The position numbers and the translations under genes were made by a program. The notes under the pieces were generated by a model. The model saw only the letters and a program-made list of their open reading frames with translations. It was not told the DNA's origin and searched no databases. This document shows positions 19,463 to 26,718 of a DNA stretch of 26,718 bases, in pieces. Numbering within the stretch: position 1 is the stretch's first letter; each line of letters opens with the position of its first letter. Source of the DNA: a virus. The stretch spans positions 1-26,718 of IMG/VR virus record IMGVR_UViG_3300019889_000034, one strand, 5' to 3'.

Positions 19463-20563
19463 ATGGGTATCACGTTTGGTTCGGCTAGTGCTCCTAGTCA
19501 GATTACAGTAAATTTTGATGCACTCTTTTCTCAATCTCTTGCGGCTTACCGTAAGGAATTGGTAGATAATATTGGTGCAACTAATGCTTTTTTCCATGAA
19601 ATGCTAAAGAGGGATCTTTATGAGTCTCAGGAAGGCGGGACCGATATTAGAACCCCTCTACTTTACGCATTAACTGCGGCAGATTCTTATGATGGTTATG
19701 ATGAATTGTCAACTCTTCCAACAGATGGTGTGACGGAATCTGTGTTTGAATGGCGTCAATGTGCTGCTGCTATTTCCTACAATATGAAGGAAGTTAAGCA
19801 GAACAAAAACGGCATCAAGAATATCGTTAAGACCAAGATTAAGCAGGCGGAAATGGGATTGCAGGAGTATTTTTCCCAGGCACTAAATTGGGGATCTCTT
19901 GCAGATGGTGGGGCTGGTACTCTTATTACTCCCCGCACTTCTGGTGTTAATGGATCTTTGTCGATTGATCCACTTTTTAAATTGATTGCTTTCGATCCTA
20001 CCACTTCAGTAGCTATCGGGAATATTAATCAGAACACTTCTTCCTGGTGGCGGAATAAAACTAAAACCTCGGCTGCTACAACATATGATGCATTTTTGTT
20101 GGAGATTGATAATATCTTCAATTCCTGCGCCCTCGGTTCTGGTGGAAAGCCTAAGTTGATTGTTTGTGATCAAGTAACTTATGAGCTTTTTGTGCATGCT
20201 CTGTATCAGAAATTCCGCTATACTTCTCCTACAGTTGATGAAGCTTATCCATTTGAAAATATTGTTTATCGTGGCGCCCATTGGGTGATGGAAGATAAAA
20301 CACCTGATGTTTATACCGGCGCAATTGCTACTTCTGGCGCGAATACTTATGGGACGATGGGTTTTATTAATCCTGAGTTCTTTAAGATCATCTATGAATC
20401 AACCTCGGATTTTGCAATGTTGAAGGATGATAACGGCAAGACTTTTGCAAAGCCGATTAATGGTGATTCACGCGTTGGTCATCTTGCATGGATGGGAAAT
20501 ACCACTATCCAAAATCGTCGGAAACAGGGCGTAATGGGTAAAATTGCACGTTCGATGACTTAA
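19463..20563 (+). CDS. Major capsid protein
   Basis: This 366-residue protein immediately follows the scaffold gene, with ATG adjoining its stop. The N-terminus (FDALFSQSLAAYRKELVDNI) and the stretch RTPLLYALTAADSYDGYDEL followed by FEWRQCAAAISYNMKEV fit HK97-fold capsid proteins with an N-arm, E-loop and spine helix (IKQAEMGLQEYFSQALNWG). The C-terminal A/P-domain strands include KLIVCDQVTYELFVHALYQK and LAWMGNTTIQNRRKQGVM. Hundreds of copies would form the shell. It is unlike minor heads because of its length and its place. Confidence 0.85.
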   Translation: MGITFGSASAPSQITVNFDALFSQSLAAYRKELVDNIGATNAFFHEMLKRDLYESQEGGTDIRTPLLYALTAADSYDGYDELSTLPTDGVTESVFEWRQCAAAISYNMKEVKQNKNGIKNIVKTKIKQAEMGLQEYFSQALNWGSLADGGAGTLITPRTSGVNGSLSIDPLFKLIAFDPTTSVAIGNINQNTSSWWRNKTKTSAATTYDAFLLEIDNIFNSCALGSGGKPKLIVCDQVTYELFVHALYQKFRYTSPTVDEAYPFENIVYRGAHWVMEDKTPDVYTGAIATSGANTYGTMGFINPEFFKIIYESTSDFAMLKDDNGKTFAKPINGDSRVGHLAWMGNTTIQNRRKQGVMGKIARSMT

Positions 20564-20603
20564 ATTGATCCGTGATTGTGATTGTAAATAAAGGATAAAT
20601 TAA

Positions 20604-21116
20604 ATGAGATTTAAACAAGTTGGAAATAAGGCTGATACAGCTTTTATTGTTATTCGGAATTCAGAAGCAACTGATCTTCCCCTCGGTGCCCCTTGTTTTT
20701 TTACCATGAATGGTACAAACGACGGGTTGGATATTATTGATGCTACTAGTGCGGCAGGAGCTAAACAGGGTTTCTTTGCTGGTATTACTGCGTCGATTAT
20801 TCTGGCGGGTCAATTTGGTGAGGCACAGGTATTTGGGCTATGTCAGAATACTCGTGTTGCAACTATTACCCGCGCAGCTTCTACTGATTCCTACAATTCC
20901 GTTACCGCGATTCTTGTAGGTGATATCATGGCAATTAATACGTTAACTCTTGCAGATGCTATTTCTCGCTCTGGTGCTGGTTCTGCTACTGCTGCATTGT
21001 TTAATATTGTGGCGGCGCAGAGTTATAGTTCCACGGCTTCTCAAAGTTCATCTTTTGATACGACTTCGAGAACTGCAATTACTACTTATTTGAAAACGTT
21101 CCTTCGAGCAATGTAG
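20604..21116 (+). CDS. Probable capsid decoration protein
   Basis: This 170-residue, Ala/Ser/Thr-rich, beta-rich protein sits 40 bases after the major capsid gene and ahead of a terminator. It has alternating strands (TAFIVIRNSEATDLPLGAPC, GFFAGITASIILAGQFGEAQ, AILVGDIMAI) and a low-complexity Ser-rich end (AQSYSSTASQSSSFDTTS). Length, place and composition fit head-decoration or cementing proteins of the DUF2190-like sort. It likely sits on the outside of the shell, adding stability. No motif proves this. Confidence 0.6.
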   Translation: MRFKQVGNKADTAFIVIRNSEATDLPLGAPCFFTMNGTNDGLDIIDATSAAGAKQGFFAGITASIILAGQFGEAQVFGLCQNTRVATITRAASTDSYNSVTAILVGDIMAINTLTLADAISRSGAGSATAALFNIVAAQSYSSTASQSSSFDTTSRTAITTYLKTFLRAM

Positions 21117-21140
21117 ACTTATTCCTCCTCTGGGAACTTG

Positions 21141-21176
21141 GGGGCCTTGATTCTACCAATTGAGGCCCCTCTTTTA
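21141..21176 (+). terminator. Rho-independent terminator after the capsid genes
   Basis: GGGGCCTTGATT (21141-21152) and AATTGAGGCCCC (21158-21169) pair over twelve positions (two G-T wobbles) with the five-base loop CTACC. TCTTTT follows. This is the clearest terminator in the window and would end the TerL-to-decoration transcript, leaving the glycan and adaptor genes to read-through or their own promoter. Confidence 0.85.
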
Positions 21177-21181
21177 AATAT

Positions 21182-21325
21182 ATGATAAAATTAATATTAA
21201 GCTTATTTATTACTAGTTCATTACTTTTTTCGGGGACAGTAAGAAAGCCAGAAGATAAAGGCCAAATTACTGAGGGTCATCCCAGTCCTATTAAAGTTAA
21301 GAAAAAGACCAGTAAAACGAAATGA
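21182..21325 (+). CDS. 47-residue protein with signal-like N-terminus
   Basis: ATG at 21182 lies only six bases past the terminator's T-run and has no proper ribosome site. The product has a hydrophobic start (MIKLILSLFITSSLLFSGTV), like a signal peptide or lipoprotein-free anchor, then a basic, polar tail (RKPEDKGQ to KKKTSKTK). It may be exported or N-terminally anchored. It overlaps the next gene (ATGA). Family unknown. Confidence 0.5.
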   Translation: MIKLILSLFITSSLLFSGTVRKPEDKGQITEGHPSPIKVKKKTSKTK

Positions 21326-21501
21326 GATTCTGGAAAGTACTGACGAAACAAGAGCCACCATATAATAAATGGATAGACTATCAGGAATGGCATGATAGAA
21401 ATTGGCGCCGTTTCAATCTTCAGATTGTAGAATTTGATCGTGAGAATAATCGTATTAAGGTAGTACCTAGTAAAATTGATCTTAAAGGAATAATTAATTG
21501 A
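21322..21501 (+). CDS. 59-residue hypothetical protein
   Basis: ATG at 21322 overlaps the previous stop (ATGA), and the TGA at its end overlaps the TTG start of the glycosyltransferase gene. The product is aromatic and basic early (MRFWKVLTKQEPPYNKWIDY, then QEWHDRNWRRFNL) and has a strand-rich second half (QIVEFDRENNRIKVVPSKI). It looks like a small alpha/beta or beta-hairpin protein. The double overlap supports it. No family is recognised. Confidence 0.6.
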   Translation: MRFWKVLTKQEPPYNKWIDYQEWHDRNWRRFNLQIVEFDRENNRIKVVPSKIDLKGIIN

Positions 21502-22238
21502 AAACTATTGTTGGTGTGAATACTCTTGAAAATGTATCTCCTTTTGTTTATGCTTCTCATTGTAAGTTATGGGTAGAAATGGTTAGGAAATTCCCAAATG
21601 ATGAATTTATTTTCTACACTCCGTACCGCATGTCTATTGATAATATGCGTAATGATGTTGCTAGAATTGCGATTGAGCACGGATGCGATTACATTTTATT
21701 CATTGATGATGATGTTATTGTTATGCCTGATACTTATAAAATGCTTCGGGAAGCAGATAAGGATATTGTGGCAGCGATGACTTATGTACGGGGATATCCC
21801 TTTCACCCGATGTTTTTTAAGGACCTAGGTACGATTACTGAGACTAATGGTAAACGTCGGAAAAATATAGGATTTCACGATGATTATCTTGAGACTGTGC
21901 AGGAAGACGGTTTAGTTAAAACTGCCGCGGTTGGATTCTCTTGTGTACTTATTAAAGTTGATGTTTTAAAAGCAATGTCTCCACCATATTTTGTAACGGG
22001 TCCGGGGCACACGGAAGATGTTTATTTCTGTTTAAAAGCTTCTTTAGAGCTAGAACCGGAGCCGGAAATTTTTGTGGATACAAAATGTAAAACGGGTCAT
22101 TTAATGATGCCTGATGCTGTTAGCAGCGAGAATGTTGAGATCCTGAGAAAATATTATAAACCGGAGTTAGATGAAAAGGACGTTGTTAAATTTCGTATGA
22201 AAGATCATATCCGCAATGTTATTCAGGAGATGGCATAA
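21498..22238 (+). CDS. GT-A-type glycosyltransferase
   Basis: The start is TTG at 21498, with AAAGGA nine bases upstream, overlapping the previous stop. The 246-residue product has a GT-A fold pattern: a nucleotide-side strand (IVGVNTL), Arg51 and Asp53 in NMRNDVARIA, the metal-binding FIDDDV (D70-D72), an acceptor loop, HTEDVYFCLK (E173, D174) as probable catalytic base, and H201 in KTGHLM as metal ligand. That is a GT2-like enzyme transferring sugar from a nucleotide sugar. The substrate is unknown; virion or host-surface glycan is likely. It pairs with the next gene. Confidence 0.75.
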   Translation: MKTIVGVNTLENVSPFVYASHCKLWVEMVRKFPNDEFIFYTPYRMSIDNMRNDVARIAIEHGCDYILFIDDDVIVMPDTYKMLREADKDIVAAMTYVRGYPFHPMFFKDLGTITETNGKRRKNIGFHDDYLETVQEDGLVKTAAVGFSCVLIKVDVLKAMSPPYFVTGPGHTEDVYFCLKASLELEPEPEIFVDTKCKTGHLMMPDAVSSENVEILRKYYKPELDEKDVVKFRMKDHIRNVIQEMA

Positions 22239-22816
22239 TGGATAAGGTTTCCTTGAATATTGGTTGTGGTGAGAATCCTATTGAAGGATTTATAAATATT
22301 GATTGTATTGAAAATGAAATGGTAAAGCCTGATTTGGTGTTAGATATTATAAATCAGAAGCTTCCATGTGAAGATTCTACAGTCGATGAAATATGGATGA
22401 TTCATTCCCTTGAACACATTGAAATGCATAAGTGGCAGTTTATACTTGAAGAGTTTCGGCGGGTTTTAAAGGATAATGGCACGGTAGTTTTCTCCTACCC
22501 GGAATTTAAAGAATGTGCTAAAAACTTCTTAAATAACCATGGTAACAAGAAAACTTTTTGGCGGGCTACACTTTATGGTCGTCAACTTTATAAATCTGAT
22601 TATCATGTAGTTCCAATGGATTCTAATGAGATCAAGGAAATTCTTGAGATTGCAGGATTTTACCGGGTTAATCACCGGCCTGAAAGTGATAATGAGCCGT
22701 ATAATACTATTATGGTAGGTTATAAAGATCCAAAGCCTGTTAGCCGTGAGGCAGTTCTAGTTAAAGAATTGCATTTATCAATTGGTGATACCGTGATGAT
22801 TGGAGATTTAATTTAA
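22238..22816 (+). CDS. SAM-dependent methyltransferase, class I
   Basis: This 192-residue enzyme has motif I LNIGCGENP (6-14), D22 in FINID as the ribose-binding acid, a helix-strand SLEHIEMHK, and RVLKDNGTVVFSYP (75-88) as the post-motif 'LkpGG' equivalent. That is the class I Rossmann methyltransferase layout, close to the Methyltransf_11 type found in sugar and glycan pathways. The TAATG overlap with the glycosyltransferase suggests that the two modify the same product, for instance O-methylation of a transferred sugar. It has no DNA-methylase motif IV (NPPY), so DNA modification is unlikely. Confidence 0.75.
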   Translation: MDKVSLNIGCGENPIEGFINIDCIENEMVKPDLVLDIINQKLPCEDSTVDEIWMIHSLEHIEMHKWQFILEEFRRVLKDNGTVVFSYPEFKECAKNFLNNHGNKKTFWRATLYGRQLYKSDYHVVPMDSNEIKEILEIAGFYRVNHRPESDNEPYNTIMVGYKDPKPVSREAVLVKELHLSIGDTVMIGDLI

Positions 22817-24352
22817 ATGGCATTTGCACTGATAGCATTTACTGGAAGAGTAGCAGGTGTTAACGGTGCAACTACTACACCCGGTATTAATACTGCTGGT
22901 GCTGATTTAATTATTATCCAAATTTCTCGCCAAGCTGGTGTTGGTGGAACTCCTACTGATAGCAAAACTAATACTTGGACTCCTTTAGATGCTTCTACTA
23001 CTTCTGGTGGTGGTACAGAAACTAGATGTTGGTATTGTGTTAGTCCTAATGTAGGTTCTGGTCATACTTTTAGTACTGGTGTTGGTGCAGGTCAGTATTC
23101 ATGTATTAATGTTTTAGCCTTTTCTGGTGTTGATACAGCCTCACCCTTTTTAAGTTCTTCTGGTACTAATACTAGTGGTGGTTCTACTTTACAAAATCCT
23201 GGTATTACTGGTACTGCATCTTTATTTGTTATAGGTTTCAACGGTCAACCTGGTGCGGGTGCTTCAACTATTGATTCTAGTTTTATTATAGAAACGGGAT
23301 TATCACAAGCTGGTGCTGGTAGTAATAATTACGCCGGTGCATTTGCTTATAAATTAAGTAATACTGGTTCTATCAGTCCTACTTGGACTTATACTGGTAG
23401 TCAACCCGCTGCAACAGGAATGTATGCATTTAATCCTTCTGTGGGGACTACAAATCTAACGGCGACAATTTCCGATACCCAAACTTTTACGGATAGTGTA
23501 GCTACGGCGCTGTTTGGTTTTATTACTAGTAATTTAAATGATACCATAACTTTTTCGGAATTGTTTGAATCCCAGTTAGGTTTACCGTTAATTAATGCAG
23601 TTTTAAGTGATACACAGACTTTTAATGATTTCATTGAAATATTAGTAGGTAATCCCTTAATAACCAATAGCTTCGCCGATACAATTACTCTTAGTGATGC
23701 AATTGTGACTAGTTTGAATACTGTTATTAGTGGTGATTTTAATAGAGTAGATATAAAATTAAAAGTCACTAATTTCTTCCAGAATCCTGCTTATTATCTG
23801 GGGGCAGATTTAAATGATAGTATTCAAGACGGTACTGACGAGATTACTGCATTTAGTGGTTGCAATTATGGGGTTGCTCTTATTCCTTTTGTTGGTAGCC
23901 TTTCTTACTACGATCTCCTTACATTGATTCCTAATTATATTGGCGTCATTGCTATTTTCAACGGGGCTACTAAATGTTGGATGACTCCTACTTCGGTTAG
24001 AAAATTGGATCAATATAGACCAGATTGGGAAACTGCTATTGGTACACCTGAGTTTTTTGTACCTATTAATCATCGCTATATTGCTATTTGTAAGAAACCT
24101 TTGGTACAAGATTATGGTAATATGTATATGCTTTATGTATCATCTTCTCCAGTATTAGACGATGCTACAACATTACCATTTCCATCTGAATATGCTCAAT
24201 TAATTGAAGCTTATGTGAAAACGGATCTCTGGGAACAAAACGAAGAATTTACTAAAGCTAGTAAAGAATTTTTAATCTATCAACAACAACTGCAAAAATT
24301 GCATACACTGGTACATTCTAAACGGCAGATTGATAGATTACCGAGCTTATAA
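22817..24352 (+). CDS. Adaptor-like virion protein with repeat-bearing surface-type N-terminus
   Basis: This 511-residue protein appears to be a fusion. Residues 1-210 are Gly/Ser/Thr-rich and beta-type, as in phage decoration or adhesin domains. Residues 213-305 hold four units of about 23 residues built on D-T-x-T-F-x-D/S (ISDTQTFTDS, LNDTITFSEL, LSDTQTFNDF, FADTITLSDA). Residues about 306-511 resemble a connector/tail protein: ADLNDSIQDG, PPINHRY-like and YMLYVSSSPVLDDATTLPFP, then AQLIEAYVKTDLWEQNEEFT. The C-terminal part matches the sort of protein usually encoded near a portal and adaptor. The N-terminus could extend outward from the neck or capsid vertex. Confidence 0.6.
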   Translation: MAFALIAFTGRVAGVNGATTTPGINTAGADLIIIQISRQAGVGGTPTDSKTNTWTPLDASTTSGGGTETRCWYCVSPNVGSGHTFSTGVGAGQYSCINVLAFSGVDTASPFLSSSGTNTSGGSTLQNPGITGTASLFVIGFNGQPGAGASTIDSSFIIETGLSQAGAGSNNYAGAFAYKLSNTGSISPTWTYTGSQPAATGMYAFNPSVGTTNLTATISDTQTFTDSVATALFGFITSNLNDTITFSELFESQLGLPLINAVLSDTQTFNDFIEILVGNPLITNSFADTITLSDAIVTSLNTVISGDFNRVDIKLKVTNFFQNPAYYLGADLNDSIQDGTDEITAFSGCNYGVALIPFVGSLSYYDLLTLIPNYIGVIAIFNGATKCWMTPTSVRKLDQYRPDWETAIGTPEFFVPINHRYIAICKKPLVQDYGNMYMLYVSSSPVLDDATTLPFPSEYAQLIEAYVKTDLWEQNEEFTKASKEFLIYQQQLQKLHTLVHSKRQIDRLPSL

Positions 24353-25047
24353 TGATTTGGTCCTCTGATTATTTAGCACAATTAAATATTGACGCCGGGA
24401 AGCAAATCTCGACTGATTTGAATAGTATTTATAATCGGTCCATGCTTGCTATTACTGAGGGATTGTCAGTTTACAGATTACCAAATGCCCTAAGATCCCT
24501 TATGCGTATTACTTATAGGGGGTATAAATTAGAGCCTATGAACTGGGAGCAATTTACACTTTTGACTCCTAGTACGGTATTTCTAAATGAGACTTACAGA
24601 ATCGAGAACTCCAATTCACGTCCTTTTTGGTATACTATTCATCCTACTAATTTGTTTGATATTCGACTTTATCCAGCACCTAATGAAACTTTTACAGCAG
24701 ACGGAGACCCTTTCTCTCCTGGTGTAAATGATTCAAAATGCATAATTTCTTATTATCAAATTATTGAACCGTCATCAGAAATTACTTCTCTTCCTGTTTA
24801 TATTGATCGTAGGATAAGAAAAGCCTATGTTCTTTGGCAAGCATTTTCTGCTGAGGGTAAGGGTCAAAATCTGAGAGCTTCTGAATATTATCGTAATAAA
24901 TATTTTTTTCTAATTGAACGTTTTAAAATGATTAATCAGGGTTGTTATGTGAGTAAGAAATACACTTTGGGTAATGACAATATCCCTCAAACGGGTCGTT
25001 ATCCACGTCCAATGTTACCGAGTAATTTTGAAAGGAGATATTATTAA
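24352..25047 (+). CDS. Head-tail adaptor protein
   Basis: The 231-residue product starts at ATG 24352, overlapping the previous stop (TAATG). It shows the pattern of phage head-completion/adaptor proteins: an N-terminal helix (YLAQLNIDAGKQISTDLNSI), R-I-T-Y-R-G-Y-K-L-E-P-M (53-64 or so), a tryptophan-tyrosine turn (RPFWYTIHP), LFDIRLYPAPNETF, and a C-terminal helix (RIRKAYVLWQAFSAEGKGQN) with Tyr/Arg-rich ends. It should join the portal to the tail. It directly follows a protein sharing the adaptor-like tail region. Confidence 0.7.
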   Translation: MIWSSDYLAQLNIDAGKQISTDLNSIYNRSMLAITEGLSVYRLPNALRSLMRITYRGYKLEPMNWEQFTLLTPSTVFLNETYRIENSNSRPFWYTIHPTNLFDIRLYPAPNETFTADGDPFSPGVNDSKCIISYYQIIEPSSEITSLPVYIDRRIRKAYVLWQAFSAEGKGQNLRASEYYRNKYFFLIERFKMINQGCYVSKKYTLGNDNIPQTGRYPRPMLPSNFERRYY

Positions 25048-25505
25048 TGCAAGATTATATTAGACTTCGTGGATCACTGAGACTCGTACTGGGAGACTTG
25101 GATGGTAAAATCCTAGAAGAGAGACTCGTAGAAAATACCGTGGTTACAGTTGGACGGGCATGGATGCTTGGACAAATGCAATCTGTAAATCACGTAACTG
25201 GACAGAATATTAGCCATATGGCTATTGGTAGCGGGACTGTTGCTCCTACTACTGGTGATTCTGCTTTAGGAAATGAGGTTACTCGCCAAGCTGTGGATTC
25301 TTTTTCTACCACTGGTTTGACTGCTAACCCACCCTCTTGGAGAGCACAGGCTACTTTTGCAACAAACATTGGAAACACGACTCTAGCAGAAGCTGCACTT
25401 TTTAATTCTTCCGCCGCAGGTACTTTGATTGGCCGCGCAACTTTTGCATCTTTCGTAAAAGCTACTTCTAACACTTTTGCTATTAGTTATACAATATCAG
25501 GTTAA
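25047..25505 (+). CDS. Phage tail-fibre/appendage-type protein
   Basis: This 152-residue beta-rich protein starts at ATG 25047, sharing its A with the previous TAA. The stretch MAIGSGTVAPTTGDSALGNE (58-77 or so), followed by a turn of strands FATNIGNTTLAEAALFNSSA and GRATFASFVKATSNTFAISY, recurs in small phage proteins labelled tail-fibre or structural. It probably forms part of a tail or baseplate appendage. The product has no signal peptide, cysteine or enzyme motif. Confidence 0.6.
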   Translation: MQDYIRLRGSLRLVLGDLDGKILEERLVENTVVTVGRAWMLGQMQSVNHVTGQNISHMAIGSGTVAPTTGDSALGNEVTRQAVDSFSTTGLTANPPSWRAQATFATNIGNTTLAEAALFNSSAAGTLIGRATFASFVKATSNTFAISYTISG

Positions 25506-25506
25506 A

Positions 25507-25752
25507 ATGTCAATAAATGACTCGATGGATATGAGCGGGAGAGATCATTTTACAAACGGTGACCGCCGAGAATTGATGAAACAGAGTCTGCAATTAGAAA
25601 ATATAACTTCTACCCTGCATAAAATGGTAGTAAGTCAAGAATCCTTTGAAGAAAGGGTTAGAGCTTTAGAGAATTTCAGATGGTTTTTGCTTGGTATGAG
25701 TAGTATTATCAGTGTTTTTGTAGTCATTATAATGAAGCTTCTTAAAATATAA
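25507..25752 (+). CDS. Small C-terminally membrane-anchored protein, possibly holin-like
   Basis: I start at ATG 25507, right after the previous stop; the longer frame from 25477 lies inside that gene. The 81-residue product has a charged coiled-coil part (HFTNGDRRELMKQSLQLENI, then VSQESFEERVRALENF) and a single C-terminal membrane span RWFLLGMSSIISVFVVIIMK ending in basic residues. This layout, helical cytoplasmic lead plus one span, occurs in XhlA-type and similar holin-associated proteins. A lysis role is plausible given the late position but is unproven. Confidence 0.6.
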   Translation: MSINDSMDMSGRDHFTNGDRRELMKQSLQLENITSTLHKMVVSQESFEERVRALENFRWFLLGMSSIISVFVVIIMKLLKI

Positions 25753-25767
25753 GGTTTGAAAAATTAA

Positions 25768-26718
25768 ATGAAAAAATTAAATAATCTTGGTCCTGGTCTT
25801 ATTCTTGGTATTCCTACTCTTGGTCGTCCTATTCCTTTGGATTGGGCTTTGGCTTTTAAAGCTCTTAGCCCGCCAATTAATTATAATGTGAATTTTAATA
25901 TTGTTTATGGAAATCAAGTAGCTGATGCTAGAAATTCCATTGCAAAAGCTGCTTTGGAGGCAAATGCTAAATATCTATTTTTCCTTGGCGATGATGTTGT
26001 TTGTCCTGCTCATACGCTACGCCAACTTATTTATAGAATGGAACAAGACGACAATATTGGGATGGTTGGTGGTGTATATTCTACCAAGTGTGATCCTTCT
26101 GCTCCTCTTGTTTTTAAAGGAAATGGTCAGGGTAGTTATTGGGATTGGAAAATCGGGGAGTTTTTCGAGGTAACAGGTTTAGGGATGGACTGTAATTTAA
26201 TCCGGGTTTCAGTGTTTGAGAAACTTTCTGAACCTTGGTTTAAAACTGTTGATGAAGATCAATTTCTTGATGGTGTTAATAAAGCTGAGCAATGGACGGA
26301 AGATCTCTATTTTTGTAATAAGCTACTTAAAGAGACTAACTATAAAATTTATTGCGATGGCTCAATTATCTGTGACCATTGGGATGTTTATGCCAATAAA
26401 AGATATCGAATGCCTCATGATTCTCTCCCAATGAGAGTTAGAACAACGGATAAGGAATATAAATGCTTATTGATGGGATCTACATCAGTTCCAATTTCTG
26501 ATCAATTCAATGTTATAACTGCGAGTAATAATGAGTACATGGACGCAGATTATCGGGTACAATTTGGTAATCTTCCATTCGATAATGAAGTATTTGATCT
26601 GGTAATCCGAGGCACAAATGATGGTCATGAACTTTTAAAAGGTTATGAAACTGAGTGGTTACGAATATTAAAACCTGGTGGTCGTTTGGTTATTGAAGTT
26701 GATCCGTTGTTTAATAAA
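25768..26718 (+). CDS. Glycosyltransferase-methyltransferase fusion, partial at right edge
   Basis: ATG at 25768 (AAGG upstream) opens a frame that stays open for 317 codons to the window end. Residues 1-215 form a GT-A domain: strand LILGIPT, R55-N56 in ADARNSIAK, metal site FLGDDV (D75-D76), WTEDLYFCN (E178, D179), H204 in ICDHWD. They are related to the enzyme at 21498-22238. Residues about 232-311 look like a class I methyltransferase half: YKCLLMGSTS (a degraded motif I), NLPFDNEVFDLVI and WLRILKPGGRLVIEVD. The fused order mirrors the two separate genes upstream. It probably modifies a surface sugar. More protein lies beyond the edge. Confidence 0.75.
   Translation, partial: MKKLNNLGPGLILGIPTLGRPIPLDWALAFKALSPPINYNVNFNIVYGNQVADARNSIAKAALEANAKYLFFLGDDVVCPAHTLRQLIYRMEQDDNIGMVGGVYSTKCDPSAPLVFKGNGQGSYWDWKIGEFFEVTGLGMDCNLIRVSVFEKLSEPWFKTVDEDQFLDGVNKAEQWTEDLYFCNKLLKETNYKIYCDGSIICDHWDVYANKRYRMPHDSLPMRVRTTDKEYKCLLMGSTSVPISDQFNVITASNNEYMDADYRVQFGNLPFDNEVFDLVIRGTNDGHELLKGYETEWLRILKPGGRLVIEVDPLFNK

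Noticed and set aside
9900-21253. Shared 14-base sequence TAAGAAAGCCAGAA at 9900-9913 and 21240-21253
   Set aside because: A single 14-mer match is expected by chance in a window this size; no flanking similarity.
23401-23769. Minus-strand frame of 122 residues opposite the repeat region of 22817-24352
   Set aside because: It arises from the repeats on the other strand and has no ribosome site; all nearby genes are on the plus strand.

Overview
The window looks like part of the genome of a lytic-type tailed dsDNA bacteriophage (Caudoviricetes) with an AT-rich genome. Three things support this. A large terminase subunit, portal, scaffold and major capsid protein follow one another in the usual order. 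Genes are densely packed, with many ATGA/TGATG overlaps. There is a large set of very small genes. I see no integrase, no CI-like repressor, no tRNA, no rRNA, no CRISPR array and no insertion sequence. The host cannot be named from this sequence. Strong GGAGG-type ribosome sites and GTG/TTG starts show only that it is bacterial.

Layout. Positions 1-11341 are read leftward (minus strand). This arm is the DNA-metabolism and accessory region: a DUF669-like single-strand DNA binding candidate (462-854), a Sak4/AAA_24-like recombinase ATPase (1075-1860), a RecB/Cas4-fold PD-(D/E)XK nuclease with a probable Fe-S cluster (3287-4219), and an SNF2-type helicase (4767-6407). These are embedded in some 25 small proteins, many of them cysteine-rich zinc binders, including one with LIM-like ligand spacing (7162-7851). 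Several small genes come in related pairs. Positions 9567-10050 are non-coding, with hairpins and a probable leftward terminator.

Positions 11342-11851 form the divergent intergenic hub. It carries about nine copies of a TACTAA(C) motif and is the best candidate in the window for an origin or a bidirectional regulatory region.

From 11852 to the right edge everything is read rightward: a small terminase-like gene, a run of small genes that includes a DUF2829/Tad2-like anti-Thoeris candidate (13354-13578), a second structured non-coding gap (14582-14846), then TerL, portal, a KTSC-domain protein, scaffold, major capsid protein and a probable decoration protein, ending at a strong rho-independent terminator (21141-21176). 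Beyond it lie two tiny genes, a GT-A-type glycosyltransferase, a SAM methyltransferase, two adaptor/tail-completion-like proteins (one fused to a repeat-rich surface-type N-terminus), a tail-fibre-like protein, a small C-terminally anchored membrane protein, and a glycosyltransferase-methyltransferase fusion that runs off the window.

Functionally, the left arm probably supplies recombination-dependent replication. The right arm packages DNA and builds the head and connector. The glycosyltransferase and methyltransferase genes probably modify sugars on the virion or host surface. The most noteworthy items are the Tad2-like protein, the unlisted GT-MT fusion at the edge, the LIM-like protein, the TACTAAC cluster, and a run of three single-helix membrane micro-proteins.
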